The notes beneath the pieces are model-generated. The model was given only the letters and a program-made list of their open reading frames with translations. It searched no databases and was not told the origin of the DNA. Positions 35,837 through 44,785 of a stretch of DNA of 51,566 bases are shown here, one piece after another. The stretch covers positions 1 to 51,566 of the forward strand of contig JANWWZ010000019.1 in NCBI GenBank assembly GCA_025057115.1, in the 5' to 3' direction. Source of the DNA: Bernardetiaceae bacterium (GTDB lineage Bacteria; Bacteroidota; Bacteroidia; Cytophagales; Thermoflexibacteraceae). Made by a program: the position numbers and the translations under genes. Position 1 is the first letter of the stretch. The number at the start of each line of letters is the position of its first letter.

Positions 35837-37191
35837 TTTTTGTCAGGGGTATCAGTGGGTTGGTCTGGAGCTTTTTTGAGGCTGGGGGGAAAACCGTTGA
35901 GTTGTCGCCATATTTCATACCATAGAGGCACGTCATCTAACATAGCCCAACCTAGAACGCCGGATCCCTGTCTAAGTTGTCGAGGCCAGGGCTCATCTTC
36001 AGGGTCTGGCTTAACGAGCACGCGATACTTGCCATCCTTGCTATCTACTGCATCTATGACGGCAATTTGGCCTCCGAAAGTACCTACTGCCACACTAGGC
36101 CAGCCCGAAAACTGCAAAGCAGGCCAGCCGTCAAATTCCAAACGAACCTTTCTACCCACAGACAGCAGGGGTACATCCATAGGCTTTACGTACAATTCTA
36201 CCGCCACTTGGGGATTAGCCGGCATGATGGTAGCCACCGGTTCTTGCTCTTTAATCGTTTCCCCAATCCCTGCCTTAAGTGCCTTTACTACAATACCATC
36301 TTGTGGAGCTCGGCACACGTATTGCTCGCTGCGGATTTTCATGTTAGCATATTCATTTTTGAGCTTAGCCAACTCTGCCCGTGCATTGGCAAGACCTGCT
36401 AGGGCATCGTTTAAATCAGAACGAGCCTTAGAAATTTTTTCTAGGTACTCGGCGCGTTTTACATTCAGTTCGATTTGCGTGTTGATAAGTTCTTGTTGAG
36501 ATTGCAAATATTTGTTTTCTGCAGATACTACTTTGGCACTGGTTTCTTGTAGTTTGCTTCGCCGCGCTTCAAGGGTAATTAAAGCAATGAGCCCTTGGCG
36601 CACCATTTCTTCTCCTGCTTCTTGTTGGCGCTTGGCAATGAGCAAATTGACTCTTTCAGCTTCTAGCTCGGCGCTGTCAGTGGCAACTTTCAAGCGCATT
36701 TGCCGAATTTTATTGGTTTGCTGAGCTAAATTTAGGTCGAGGGCTTGTTGCAAGGCAGCAATTTGAGCCTTGTAGCTTTCTATTTTACCCAAATAGCCTG
36801 CAATGGCTTCTTCTTTGCCCTTTATTTGTTCTTGCAAGCGAGTGAGCAATTCAGGGTCAAAATATTTTTCTCTAATTTCTTCCAGCACCAAAATAGTGTC
36901 TCCTGCTTTGACGTACTGCCCTTCCATTACATGCCATGCCTTAATCCTGCCCGCGATGGCAGATTCCACTGTCTGTGGGCGGTCTTCTGGGTTGAGAGCC
37001 GTAACGCTGCCTTCTGCTTGGATGTTTTGTTGCCAAGGCAGAAACAAGACAATGAAAAAAATGGTGCCCATTCCTGCCAGCCAGTGCGCCAGCACTTTTG
37101 CTGCCTTAGGCATTAGGAGTACGTCAGAAGTGCTCAAAAATTTCTTGCTAATATTTTCATCTATTTCCCGATGGCTTGAAATGCCTAGCAT
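35833..37191 (-). CDS. HlyD-type membrane fusion protein
   Basis: Periplasmic adaptor linking the ABC component to TolC. A short cytoplasmic N-terminus, one membrane helix (~40-60, GTIFFIVLFLPWQQNIQA), a biotinyl-lipoyl half (GRIKAWHVMEGQYVKAGDTI), a long alpha-helical hairpin (~105-305) and the second lipoyl half (VCRAPQDGIVVKALKAGIGETI), then the beta-barrel domain. The open frame to 37215 starts with TTG, so ATG 37191 is preferred; that places it 17 bases after the ABC gene stop. Its stop overlaps the TolC start. Confidence 0.92.
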   Translation of the reverse strand: MLGISSHREIDENISKKFLSTSDVLLMPKAAKVLAHWLAGMGTIFFIVLFLPWQQNIQAEGSVTALNPEDRPQTVESAIAGRIKAWHVMEGQYVKAGDTILVLEEIREKYFDPELLTRLQEQIKGKEEAIAGYLGKIESYKAQIAALQQALDLNLAQQTNKIRQMRLKVATDSAELEAERVNLLIAKRQQEAGEEMVRQGLIALITLEARRSKLQETSAKVVSAENKYLQSQQELINTQIELNVKRAEYLEKISKARSDLNDALAGLANARAELAKLKNEYANMKIRSEQYVCRAPQDGIVVKALKAGIGETIKEQEPVATIMPANPQVAVELYVKPMDVPLLSVGRKVRLEFDGWPALQFSGWPSVAVGTFGGQIAVIDAVDSKDGKYRVLVKPDPEDEPWPRQLRQGSGVLGWAMLDDVPLWYEIWRQLNGFPPSLKKAPDQPTDTPDKK

Positions 37192-37208
37192 AGGGCTGAA
37201 GTTTATAT

Positions 37209-39392
37209 TTAACAACTTAATACTATTTGCTGATAATCAGGATTGTTTTGAAGTTCTTGGTAAGTTCCTTCCAAGTATATGCGTCCATTTTTGAGGATAA
37301 TGTTGCGGTCGCATGCTTGCATGAGCACTGGGTCGTTAGAAACAAGCAACAACGTCCAAGGGTTGGTGCGGTCAACGAGGAAATTGAGGAGCTTGCGTTT
37401 TTCATCTTTTTGCAAAACGGAGAAGAAGTCATTTAAAATCAGTAATTTAGGTCGCTCGGCGATGCATCGAGCAAGTGTAAGACGCACATGCACACTGCTG
37501 GGAAAGGACTTGCCCCCCGCTACTAGCTCGGTTTGCAATCCATTAGGCAGTTCATTGACTAGGTCTATAAGTCCTACTTTTTCCAAGGCCCACACTACGT
37601 CATCAAGGCTAATGGAGGCTTTGCCCATAGTAATATTATCCAAAATAGTGCCTTCGAAAATGTTGTCGATGGCGAAGTTAGAAGCCACTATATCGCGCAG
37701 AGCGTTGAGGCTAATATCGCGCAGAGAAACATTGTTGTAAGCTACCAAGCCTTCGTAATTATCCAATATACCTGAAAATATGCGCACTAAAGTGTCCTTG
37801 CCAGAGTTGTTGAAGCCAGATAAGCATATGCGCTCCCCAGGAGCGATATCTAAATCAATGCCATTGAGTACGTATTTACTGCTGTTGGGATAGCGATATT
37901 TCAAGTTTCTAATTTTTATTGCAAGCCCTTGTTGAATAACATTAGTAGGCAGCGTAATGCCATTTTGTCGCTCTATGGGCAAATCAGTTACATACCCCAC
38001 TTTGTCCACTGCCGTGAGCATATCATAAATAATGCTCATGTTGAGAATGACTTTTTCCACTGAAGAAAGAATAAGAATGATTACAATTTCCGAAGCAACA
38101 AACTGACCCAGTAGAATTTGTCGGTTAATTACAAGGGAAACCCCAATTACCAGCAGCCCGCCAGTTACAATAGTTTTAAAAGCCACTACGTTGCCAAACT
38201 GGGTCATGAGTACTTTAAAGTGCTTTTTGCGATAGTACAGGTAATTATTGACCAAGTTTTCAGTTTTGCTAAGGGGCAGTATGGTATGACCTGCCAGTTT
38301 AAAGGCTTCCACACTTCGGGCAAGCTCTTCCAGCCAGTGCACTACTTTGTACTTGTACTTAGACTCAACAATACTTGTGCGAAGACCTTCTGGACCAGTG
38401 AAATAAAATATAGCAGACAAAATGCCTACAAGCACTAAGCCAAAAACCAGAAAAGCAGGGTGATAAAAAGAAAGCAAAACAATTCCAAAGACAATTTGTA
38501 AAACAGCACTAGCAAGGTCAATGAGTACTTTGGGCAGGCTTTTTTGAATGGTGAGAATGTCAAAAAAGCGGTTCATTAATTCAGGAGTGTATTGATTGGT
38601 TACTGCTTCGCTTTGTACGTTGGGAATGCGATAGCTGAACTCAAACGCAGCTTTTACAAAGATGCGTCGCTGTATGACTTCTACAATGTGATACTGCAAG
38701 ATTTGCAATATGCCCGCTGCTGCCACTCCTATAATTACAAAAGCAATAATCAGCACAATGGAGCTAAAAATCACTCCCCCTGCTACCAGTTCCATAATTG
38801 CCTGAACGCCCAGGGGCAAAGTAAGGCTAATGACAGCAATGATAACTGCATAAAAATAAATATACCAGATATCGCGCTGCTCTAGTTTTAATAAGCGGAG
38901 CATGCGCTGCATAGGAGTAAGGTGTTTACCTTGATACTTGTTCTCCTGGTCGGAAAACAAAGAAGTACGAGGAAAGGGAGTGAGATAAATTACATTACCT
39001 GTTTTATCTGTTGCTAAATCCAAATGCTCTACCGACTCAATTTCTTCATATACTTCCTTTCCATCTGCTTGATAGCGATAGCCTTCCAAAAAACCGTACT
39101 CATTTTTAACAATTACCAAAGGACAAAAATGCTGGTGCTGCTTTGCAAATACTAGCAAAGGTATTTGAGCAGATTGGAAGAGCAATTTAATCTTTTGTTG
39201 CGGTATGCTATTGCGCATCAGCAGCATTTCAATCTGCCCACTTTTATCAGTAAGTAGATTAATAAACTTATCTATGTCTTCTTCACACTCTGTTGCATCG
39301 TCATATGGATCAAAGAAGTTAAACAACTTTTCTCCATGCTTAATCAGTTCTGCTAATCGTTTGATAATGGGTATTAATTGCTTTGAATTCAT
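37209..39392 (-). CDS. ABC exporter (permease-ATPase fusion) with degenerate ATP-binding domain
   Basis: Type I secretion-like exporter, 727 residues: an N-terminal domain (~1-160) without the C39 peptidase Cys/His residues, five to six membrane helices (~175-460) and a C-terminal nucleotide-binding domain (~490-727). The NBD keeps its overall shape (YPNSSKYVLNGIDLDIAPGE; FEGTILDNITMG) but departs from every ATPase motif: Walker A GFNNSGKDT has Asp533 for Ser/Thr, the LSGGQ signature reads FPSSV (~630), Walker B ends LILND instead of LLDE, and the H-loop has Asn686 (VSNDP). Related Bacteroidota exporters share the Asn and altered signature, so part of this is a family trait. First gene of a three-gene unit; no substrate gene is adjacent. 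Confidence 0.88.
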   Translation of the reverse strand: MNSKQLIPIIKRLAELIKHGEKLFNFFDPYDDATECEEDIDKFINLLTDKSGQIEMLLMRNSIPQQKIKLLFQSAQIPLLVFAKQHQHFCPLVIVKNEYGFLEGYRYQADGKEVYEEIESVEHLDLATDKTGNVIYLTPFPRTSLFSDQENKYQGKHLTPMQRMLRLLKLEQRDIWYIYFYAVIIAVISLTLPLGVQAIMELVAGGVIFSSIVLIIAFVIIGVAAAGILQILQYHIVEVIQRRIFVKAAFEFSYRIPNVQSEAVTNQYTPELMNRFFDILTIQKSLPKVLIDLASAVLQIVFGIVLLSFYHPAFLVFGLVLVGILSAIFYFTGPEGLRTSIVESKYKYKVVHWLEELARSVEAFKLAGHTILPLSKTENLVNNYLYYRKKHFKVLMTQFGNVVAFKTIVTGGLLVIGVSLVINRQILLGQFVASEIVIILILSSVEKVILNMSIIYDMLTAVDKVGYVTDLPIERQNGITLPTNVIQQGLAIKIRNLKYRYPNSSKYVLNGIDLDIAPGERICLSGFNNSGKDTLVRIFSGILDNYEGLVAYNNVSLRDISLNALRDIVASNFAIDNIFEGTILDNITMGKASISLDDVVWALEKVGLIDLVNELPNGLQTELVAGGKSFPSSVHVRLTLARCIAERPKLLILNDFFSVLQKDEKRKLLNFLVDRTNPWTLLLVSNDPVLMQACDRNIILKNGRIYLEGTYQELQNNPDYQQIVLSC

Positions 39393-39585
39393 AAGCTCAC
39401 TGTATAGGTGATTTTGCTAGAAATTTTGCACAAAACGCCCAAAGGCTTCTACTCAAAACATCGGTGAAATGTTTTTTAAAATTTCTTTAAAAAATGTGAA
39501 AACACAAATATCCGCCCTCTCACTCATCCTTTGTGAGAAATAGAACTACACCTGCAAGAAACACCGAGAGCAGCGTCTTAATAAT

Positions 39586-40968
39586 TCACGGGGTTTGGCA
39601 CTCAATCACTCTACTTATGATCTCCACGAAATAAGCGCCTTTGTGTGGACCTGTCCAATTCATTTCGCGGGTTTCGGGTGCATAGTAATGATAATACTCA
39701 TCTGGAGTAATATAACCGACATAGCCACCATTAAAGCTAGTAATGAGCAGGTGGAGCTTTTTGTTAGCTGCTTTAGCCATCAACTCAGAAGCAAATTCGC
39801 CAGAGATATCGCACGGCAAGCCAAGAATAAGTAAATTGTTGAGACGCATTACAGATAGGTAAAGTGGTTGTTTACCAAAAACTAAGTTGAATACCTCAGG
39901 ACGCAAAACGGTGTGATCGGTAATGCGCAATTGTGGATCACCTAAATACAGAGGAATTTGCCAAGCACCTGATTTGTACAAGGGTTCTCCTGTTGATTTA
40001 ACAAGGTCGATAGCGTGAACAGCAAGACGCGTTCCTAGATCGCGAGCCAGTTCGTAACTATCTAGCCCCCAGTTATAATTAGGTACATGGCTGGCTACCA
40101 TGCCCGAGGCAAACAAAGCAAATTCCACCTTGCGGCTTTGAATAAGGGAATCAATTAAATAGCCAGGATAGTCGCGGCTGAGCTCTAAAAGGCGAGGATG
40201 TACGCAAATGGCATGGGCTTGGTAAGCCACCACCATTGCCCGAGCGCTATCTCTACGAATGAACTGCAAACAGCGCAAGTAACCATCAATAGGCGGTGGG
40301 CGTTTCTTAGACAAGCGATTGCTCATTAACCCAGGCAAATTGACCATGTCAAAAGCAACGTAGGACAAATGGCTAGCACTTCGCTGGGCTTGTTGCAAGG
40401 CGGCAATAACGGCTTGGCATATCATTCTTACTACTTCATGGCGATAACCTCCTGCCATTAGCTTGCCCGCCAGATTCCCTGCCCATCCTCCTATGCCACT
40501 GTGAGTATGAGTAGCTGTAAGCAGTGCATTTTCGAAAAGAATGCCAGTAAGCGGTAGTAAATGCTTTTGTAGCCATGTAGCTACCGAAGGCGGAAATATG
40601 AGCAAATCCGCACTAACAATAGCAAACCATTGCTTATTGCATTGCCATGCTATTGCGTATACATATAAAGAATCGTGAACGCGTTCAAATGCACCGCGGC
40701 TAATGCCATAGCCTGCCATTGCAATGGGCTCGGCAGGCACAATAGGCACTTTAGCCCAACCTGCTTTGGCTTGGCAAGTGTTTTGGCTTAAGGTCCATGC
40801 TTGTTGTTCTATGGCTTGTAATTGTCTTGAGTAAAAATCCTGTTCCTTGTAGTGCCGCTTGTCGATTGGCTTAAACAACAGCAGTCCTAATGCTACTAAT
40901 AACAGTCCCGTAAAAAATATGAATAAGCCAATAAATTTCACTTTTTTGCCAAGTTTGGAAATTTTCAT
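39586..40968 (-). CDS. membrane-anchored neutral/alkaline ceramidase-like hydrolase
   Basis: Neutral ceramidases cut the N-acyl bond of ceramides at a zinc site. After a short basic N-terminus and one membrane helix (~12-33) comes the catalytic-domain fold: MAGYGISRGAFERVHDSLY, a zinc-ligand block ATHTHSG, a second His in AHAICVHPRL, Glu in DISGEFASEL and Tyr in YVGYITPDEYY. The nucleophile region usually reads GD-S-PN; here it is SGMVASHVPN, so activity is uncertain. At 460 residues it lacks the C-terminal Ig-like domain of full ceramidases. Start 40968 is chosen for the anchor helix. The 193-base gap to the ABC gene holds only a weak hairpin (39518-39538). Confidence 0.78.
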   Translation of the reverse strand: MKISKLGKKVKFIGLFIFFTGLLLVALGLLLFKPIDKRHYKEQDFYSRQLQAIEQQAWTLSQNTCQAKAGWAKVPIVPAEPIAMAGYGISRGAFERVHDSLYVYAIAWQCNKQWFAIVSADLLIFPPSVATWLQKHLLPLTGILFENALLTATHTHSGIGGWAGNLAGKLMAGGYRHEVVRMICQAVIAALQQAQRSASHLSYVAFDMVNLPGLMSNRLSKKRPPPIDGYLRCLQFIRRDSARAMVVAYQAHAICVHPRLLELSRDYPGYLIDSLIQSRKVEFALFASGMVASHVPNYNWGLDSYELARDLGTRLAVHAIDLVKSTGEPLYKSGAWQIPLYLGDPQLRITDHTVLRPEVFNLVFGKQPLYLSVMRLNNLLILGLPCDISGEFASELMAKAANKKLHLLITSFNGGYVGYITPDEYYHYYAPETREMNWTGPHKGAYFVEIISRVIECQTP

Positions 40969-41217
40969 ATCACCACAGTGCAAAATTACTTGGCAAGGGA
41001 GTAATTTTTTCACCTAAAAACATGCAACTCAAATTGGAGATAATATAAATAAGAGCAGGGCAATACCCTGCTTCTATTAATTTGACGATGAAGCAAATTT
41101 GATATAGATATCACCACTTTCAGCTAATACGAATAGTTCTTAATACAGTTTCAACCTTCCGAATTTGCTTTTAGAAAAAACTTTTGCCAAACTTGAGAGC
41201 AATAATACACTGTCCAT

Positions 41218-41610
41218 ATGGAAGAGGAATACGTACTAGCTACACCTGCTCAGCGCTTTTTGGAAGCTCTCATAGATGCCTTTTTTATTTTTATTTTGGC
41301 ATTATTATTAACAACTATTAGCGCAAGGCTGATTAAATTAGCATATTTAATTAGCATTATTTACAATCTTACTAAAGATGCCATTCCCGCCTTGAACGGG
41401 CAAAGCATAGGCAAGAGGCTCTTAAAAATTAGAGTAATCAAACAAGATACTTACAAGCCCATTACAGGAGATTGGGCAACGGCAATTGTTAGAGGAATTC
41501 CCCAGCAAATACCGATTTTTAACTTAGTGGATGCTTTAATGGTATTTTCAACAAACCGTCAGCGTTTAGGGGATCGATGGGCTAAAACAATAGTAGTCCA
41601 AGAAAGATAA
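41218..41610 (+). CDS. RDD family small membrane protein
   Basis: 130 residues with two or three membrane segments. The conserved Arg and Asp of the family are in TPAQRFLEALIDAFF, followed by a hydrophobic helix, NGQSIGKRLLKIRVI and the C-terminal RQRLGDRWAKTIVV. The molecular role of RDD proteins is mostly unknown; some are proposed ion exchangers. It lies ~100 bases before the TonB receptor on the same strand. The 249-base region upstream, shared with the divergent ceramidase gene, contains a GCAGGG/CCCTGC hairpin (41055-41071) of unclear role. Confidence 0.88.
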   Translation: MEEEYVLATPAQRFLEALIDAFFIFILALLLTTISARLIKLAYLISIIYNLTKDAIPALNGQSIGKRLLKIRVIKQDTYKPITGDWATAIVRGIPQQIPIFNLVDALMVFSTNRQRLGDRWAKTIVVQER

Positions 41611-41707
41611 GTAATTGTTTAAAAATTTTTTCTTTGTAGCTTGGCGCGGCTAAATTTTTGGACGCTCAAGGTTTCATAATTGTTTAACTCTTAAATTTTT
41701 GCACCAT

Positions 41708-44281
41708 ATGAAAAACATATTAACAACGATAGCTCTTTTATTTTTCATTGCTCACCTCTATGGACAGGAACTCAAGGGAAAAGTAACTAACCCAAATGGA
41801 GAACCGCTGCCCGGCGTTTACGTGAGCGTGCTGGAAGCCAACAAGCACACAGTTACCAATGCTGAAGGCCTGTACAGTCTTTCCCTAAGAGCAGGTACTT
41901 ACCGAGTGCGTTTTAGTTCAGTGGGTTATGAAGTAAAAATCCAAGAAGTTACCGTGCCTGCAGAAGGAATTGCTTTAGATGTAACTATGGAAGAAAACAT
42001 TACCCAACTTGCTGAGCTGGAAGTAGTAGGCACGCGAAATCTCAACCGAAGTATTGTCGAAACTCCTGCCCCGATAGATGTGATAGATATTAGCACTATC
42101 ACTGCTAAGACAGGGCAATTAGACCTCAACCAATTATTGCAGTTTGTAGCTCCTTCCTTCAACTCAAATCGACAAACTGGATCCGACGGTACCGACCATG
42201 TGGACCCTGCTTCCTTGCGCGGCTTGGGACCAGACCAAACTTTAGTGCTTATTAATGGAAAGCGACGGCATCAGTCTTCCCTGGTCAATATTTATGGCAC
42301 GCGAGGACGAGGAAATACTGGCACCGATTTAAATGCCATTCCGATTGCTGCCATTGAACGGATCGAAATCCTGCGCGATGGAGCCGCTGCACAGTATGGC
42401 TCTGATGCCATCGCTGGGGTTATCAACATTGTGCTAAAACAATCGGTCAACGAATTAACACTTAACGCCAATGCTGGCATGCATCAAGCCAAATATCGCT
42501 TTGATGATAAAAATTTTGATGGACAGAATTATAACCTTAATGCCAACTATGGTTTTACATTAGCTAAAAAAGGATTTGTAAATTTAACAGGGGATTTTAA
42601 TTTTCGCGACCATACTAATCGCGCTAATACTCATCCTGACGACCTAGCGCGCCGCGAATTCGGAGATCCCCGCATTCGGAATGCTTCTCTTTACTTTAAT
42701 GCTCGCTTGCCTGTTAGCACTAAAAGCTATTTGTATGCTTTTGGAGGCACTAATTTCCGCAAAGGAAGTGCCTATGCATGGACGCGTTTTCCAGACAGCG
42801 AACGCAATATACCCGCTATCTACCCCAACGGCTTTGATCCTATTATCGGTTCAGATATTACAGACCATGGCTACACCGCAGGTTTTCGCACCTTAGCCAA
42901 GAGTTGGGACGTAGACCTTTACGCTACTTACGGACACAACCGCTTTCTTTACTCGGTGCGCAATACCCTTAACCGTTCTATGGGAATGTCCACTCCGCGC
43001 CAGTTTGACGCAGGAGGCTTTGGATTGGGACAGTTTAACAGCGGCATAAAATTTAACCGATTTTTCAAGAATGCTTTCAGAGGCCTAAACCTTGCTTTCG
43101 GCTCTGAATTCCGTTTAGAACATTACAACATTGTTGCAGGTCAGCGAGAGTCATGGGATAATTATGATCCGCGTTTTCCAGGTGGTTCGCAAGGCTTCCC
43201 TGGATTTCGTCCTGCAGATGAAATTCGCGCCAGCCGCAACAACATTGGTGCCTTCATAGATGCTGAAGCTGATATAAGTCGCTCTTTTATGGTAGGGGCT
43301 GCTGTGCGCTTTGAAAATTACAGCGACTTTGGCAGTACCCTCAACGGCAAACTTGCTCTGCGCTTTGCTTTCACCGACAAAATTGCCTTGCGCAGCACGG
43401 TAAGTACAGGTTTTCGCGCTCCTTCCTTGCCACAAATCTACTTTAATTCCACAGTGACTAACTTTATCAACGCCCAGCCCGTAGAAGTATTGATTGCGCG
43501 CAATAATAGTCCAGTAACGCGAGCCTTAGGCATTCCACCCCTTAAACAAGAAACCTCACTCAATGGTAGTTTAGGACTTACCATTACGCCATTAGACAAT
43601 TTAACCCTTACTATAGATGGTTATTATGCAAAAATTGACAATCGCGTAGTGCTAACAGGTCAGTTTAGTGACCAAGATCCTGACATAGGACAAGAATTGC
43701 GCCGCTTGCGAGTAGGAAAAGCGCAATTTTTTACCAATGCCATTGCTACCACCACTCAAGGCTTAGATATAGTGGTGGTTCACAATGCTAGTATAGGAAA
43801 AGGCAAACTCACTTCCACGCTGGCTGCTAACTTCAACCGCTTGACCATAGACCAAGTAAAAACCTCACCACGTCTTGCTGGCAAAGAAGACATTTACTTC
43901 GATCTTAGAGAACGTTACTTTGCTATTGCAGCCGCTCCGCAGTCAAAAATCAATCTGACGTTGGACTATGCTGTCGGCAAATGGAGTGCATTGCTGCGTT
44001 TAGTGCGATTTGGAGAAGTAATTCTCGCCAATTGGAACTATGATGAGAATGACTTAGATATTTACTCTCCTAAAATCACCACTGACATAGGGGTGCGCTA
44101 CGCTTTCAGCAAGCAAATAGCCCTGGCTCTAGGCGTTAATAATATTTTTAACGTTTATCCGGACCAGTCGGCTCCTAGCCTTACCGAGTCGGGAGGGGCT
44201 TGGGATCCTGTACAAATGGGCAGCAATGGTGCATTTTACTATGCTCGCCTAAGGGTGCAACTGCCAAATAGGCAGAAATAA
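41708..44281 (+). CDS. TonB-dependent outer-membrane receptor
   Basis: Gated barrel for uptake of large nutrients. Signal peptide (MKNILTTIALLFFIAHLYGQ; ATG 41708 preferred over the TTG at 41699), a carboxypeptidase-regulatory-like domain (~20-105; LKGKVTNPNGEPLPGVYV), a plug domain (~110-240; SLRGLGPDQTLVLINGKRRH, ERIEILRDGAAAQYGSDAI then AGVINIVLK) and a 22-strand barrel ending in FYYARLRVQLPNRQK. No SusD partner is present, so it is not a typical glycan SusCD pair; the sequence is nearer to siderophore- or cofactor-type receptors, but the ligand cannot be read. Confidence 0.92.
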   Translation: MKNILTTIALLFFIAHLYGQELKGKVTNPNGEPLPGVYVSVLEANKHTVTNAEGLYSLSLRAGTYRVRFSSVGYEVKIQEVTVPAEGIALDVTMEENITQLAELEVVGTRNLNRSIVETPAPIDVIDISTITAKTGQLDLNQLLQFVAPSFNSNRQTGSDGTDHVDPASLRGLGPDQTLVLINGKRRHQSSLVNIYGTRGRGNTGTDLNAIPIAAIERIEILRDGAAAQYGSDAIAGVINIVLKQSVNELTLNANAGMHQAKYRFDDKNFDGQNYNLNANYGFTLAKKGFVNLTGDFNFRDHTNRANTHPDDLARREFGDPRIRNASLYFNARLPVSTKSYLYAFGGTNFRKGSAYAWTRFPDSERNIPAIYPNGFDPIIGSDITDHGYTAGFRTLAKSWDVDLYATYGHNRFLYSVRNTLNRSMGMSTPRQFDAGGFGLGQFNSGIKFNRFFKNAFRGLNLAFGSEFRLEHYNIVAGQRESWDNYDPRFPGGSQGFPGFRPADEIRASRNNIGAFIDAEADISRSFMVGAAVRFENYSDFGSTLNGKLALRFAFTDKIALRSTVSTGFRAPSLPQIYFNSTVTNFINAQPVEVLIARNNSPVTRALGIPPLKQETSLNGSLGLTITPLDNLTLTIDGYYAKIDNRVVLTGQFSDQDPDIGQELRRLRVGKAQFFTNAIATTTQGLDIVVVHNASIGKGKLTSTLAANFNRLTIDQVKTSPRLAGKEDIYFDLRERYFAIAAAPQSKINLTLDYAVGKWSALLRLVRFGEVILANWNYDENDLDIYSPKITTDIGVRYAFSKQIALALGVNNIFNVYPDQSAPSLTESGGAWDPVQMGSNGAFYYARLRVQLPNRQK

Positions 44282-44306
44282 ATGAAGAGTTTTGCCTACG
44301 TATTTG

Positions 44307-44314
44307 TAACTTTG
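44307..44314 (+). promoter_or_regulatory. possible -7 element for rpmE2
   Basis: TAACTTTG matches the Bacteroidota -7 consensus and lies 35 bases before the L31 start. No TTTG sits at the proper -33 distance, so this is tentative. Confidence 0.3.
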
Positions 44315-44349
44315 CATGCTTTTCCGAGACAAAGTAAAACTATTATAAA

Positions 44350-44598
44350 ATGAAAAAGGGCATTCATCCTAACTATCGCGAAGTGGTATTCTTGGATACA
44401 CAAAGCAATTTTAAATTTATCACCCGCTCTACCGTTGAAACAAAAGATACTATCGTGTGGGAAGATGGCAAAGTGTATCCACTTGTCAAAATCGAAGTAA
44501 GCTCGGCATCGCATCCGTTTTATACTGGTAGTGGCAAGGCTTATATTGCTACTGCAGGACGCGTAGAGAAGTTTCTCAGGAAGTACCACAAGAAGTAG
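44350..44598 (+). CDS. rpmE2: 50S ribosomal protein L31 type B
   Basis: 82 residues: [46 protein letters not shown]-like ([17 protein letters not shown]) and [10 protein letters not shown] are typical of L31. The zinc-binding Cys residues of the C+ form are all missing, so this is the zinc-independent form. It is followed by a good terminator. Confidence 0.97.
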   Translation: MKKGIHPNYREVVFLDTQSNFKFITRSTVETKDTIVWEDGKVYPLVKIEVSSASHPFYTGSGKAYIATAGRVEKFLRKYHKK

Positions 44599-44612
44599 TC
44601 GTTTTATTGGAC

Positions 44613-44656
44613 AAAAAAATCCTTTCGGGTTCTTACTCGAAGGGATTTTTGTTTTT
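44613..44656 (+). terminator. intrinsic terminator of rpmE2
   Basis: Stem AAATCCTTTCG (44617-44627) pairs with CGAAGGGATTT (44638-44648) and is followed by TTTTTGTTTTT-type sequence, 15-20 bases after the L31 stop. Confidence 0.88.
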
Positions 44657-44705
44657 GCTACTTTCAGGCTGGTTCTGAACAAACTTTCGGTAGTTAGTTG
44701 AGGTA

Positions 44706-44747
44706 CCATAAAAAAATACGCTGTCAGTAAAACCGACAGCGTATTTT
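44706..44747 (-). terminator. intrinsic terminator of the GH9 gene
   Basis: On the minus strand a perfect 13-bp stem AAAATACGCTGTC/GACAGCGTATTTT (44747-44735 and 44725-44713) runs into a T-rich end. It lies 38 bases past the GH9 stop and faces the rpmE2 terminator. Confidence 0.88.
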
Positions 44748-44785
44748 AGTTGCTCGCAAATATTTCGTGTTTGTTCTGTTTGCGC

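Noticed and set aside
41055-41071. GCAGGG/CCCTGC hairpin as a terminator
   Set aside because: It lies between two divergent starts, where no transcript should end, and has no T-run.
44296-44709. 137-codon minus-strand open frame
   Set aside because: It is antisense to rpmE2 and crosses both facing terminators; no recognisable product.
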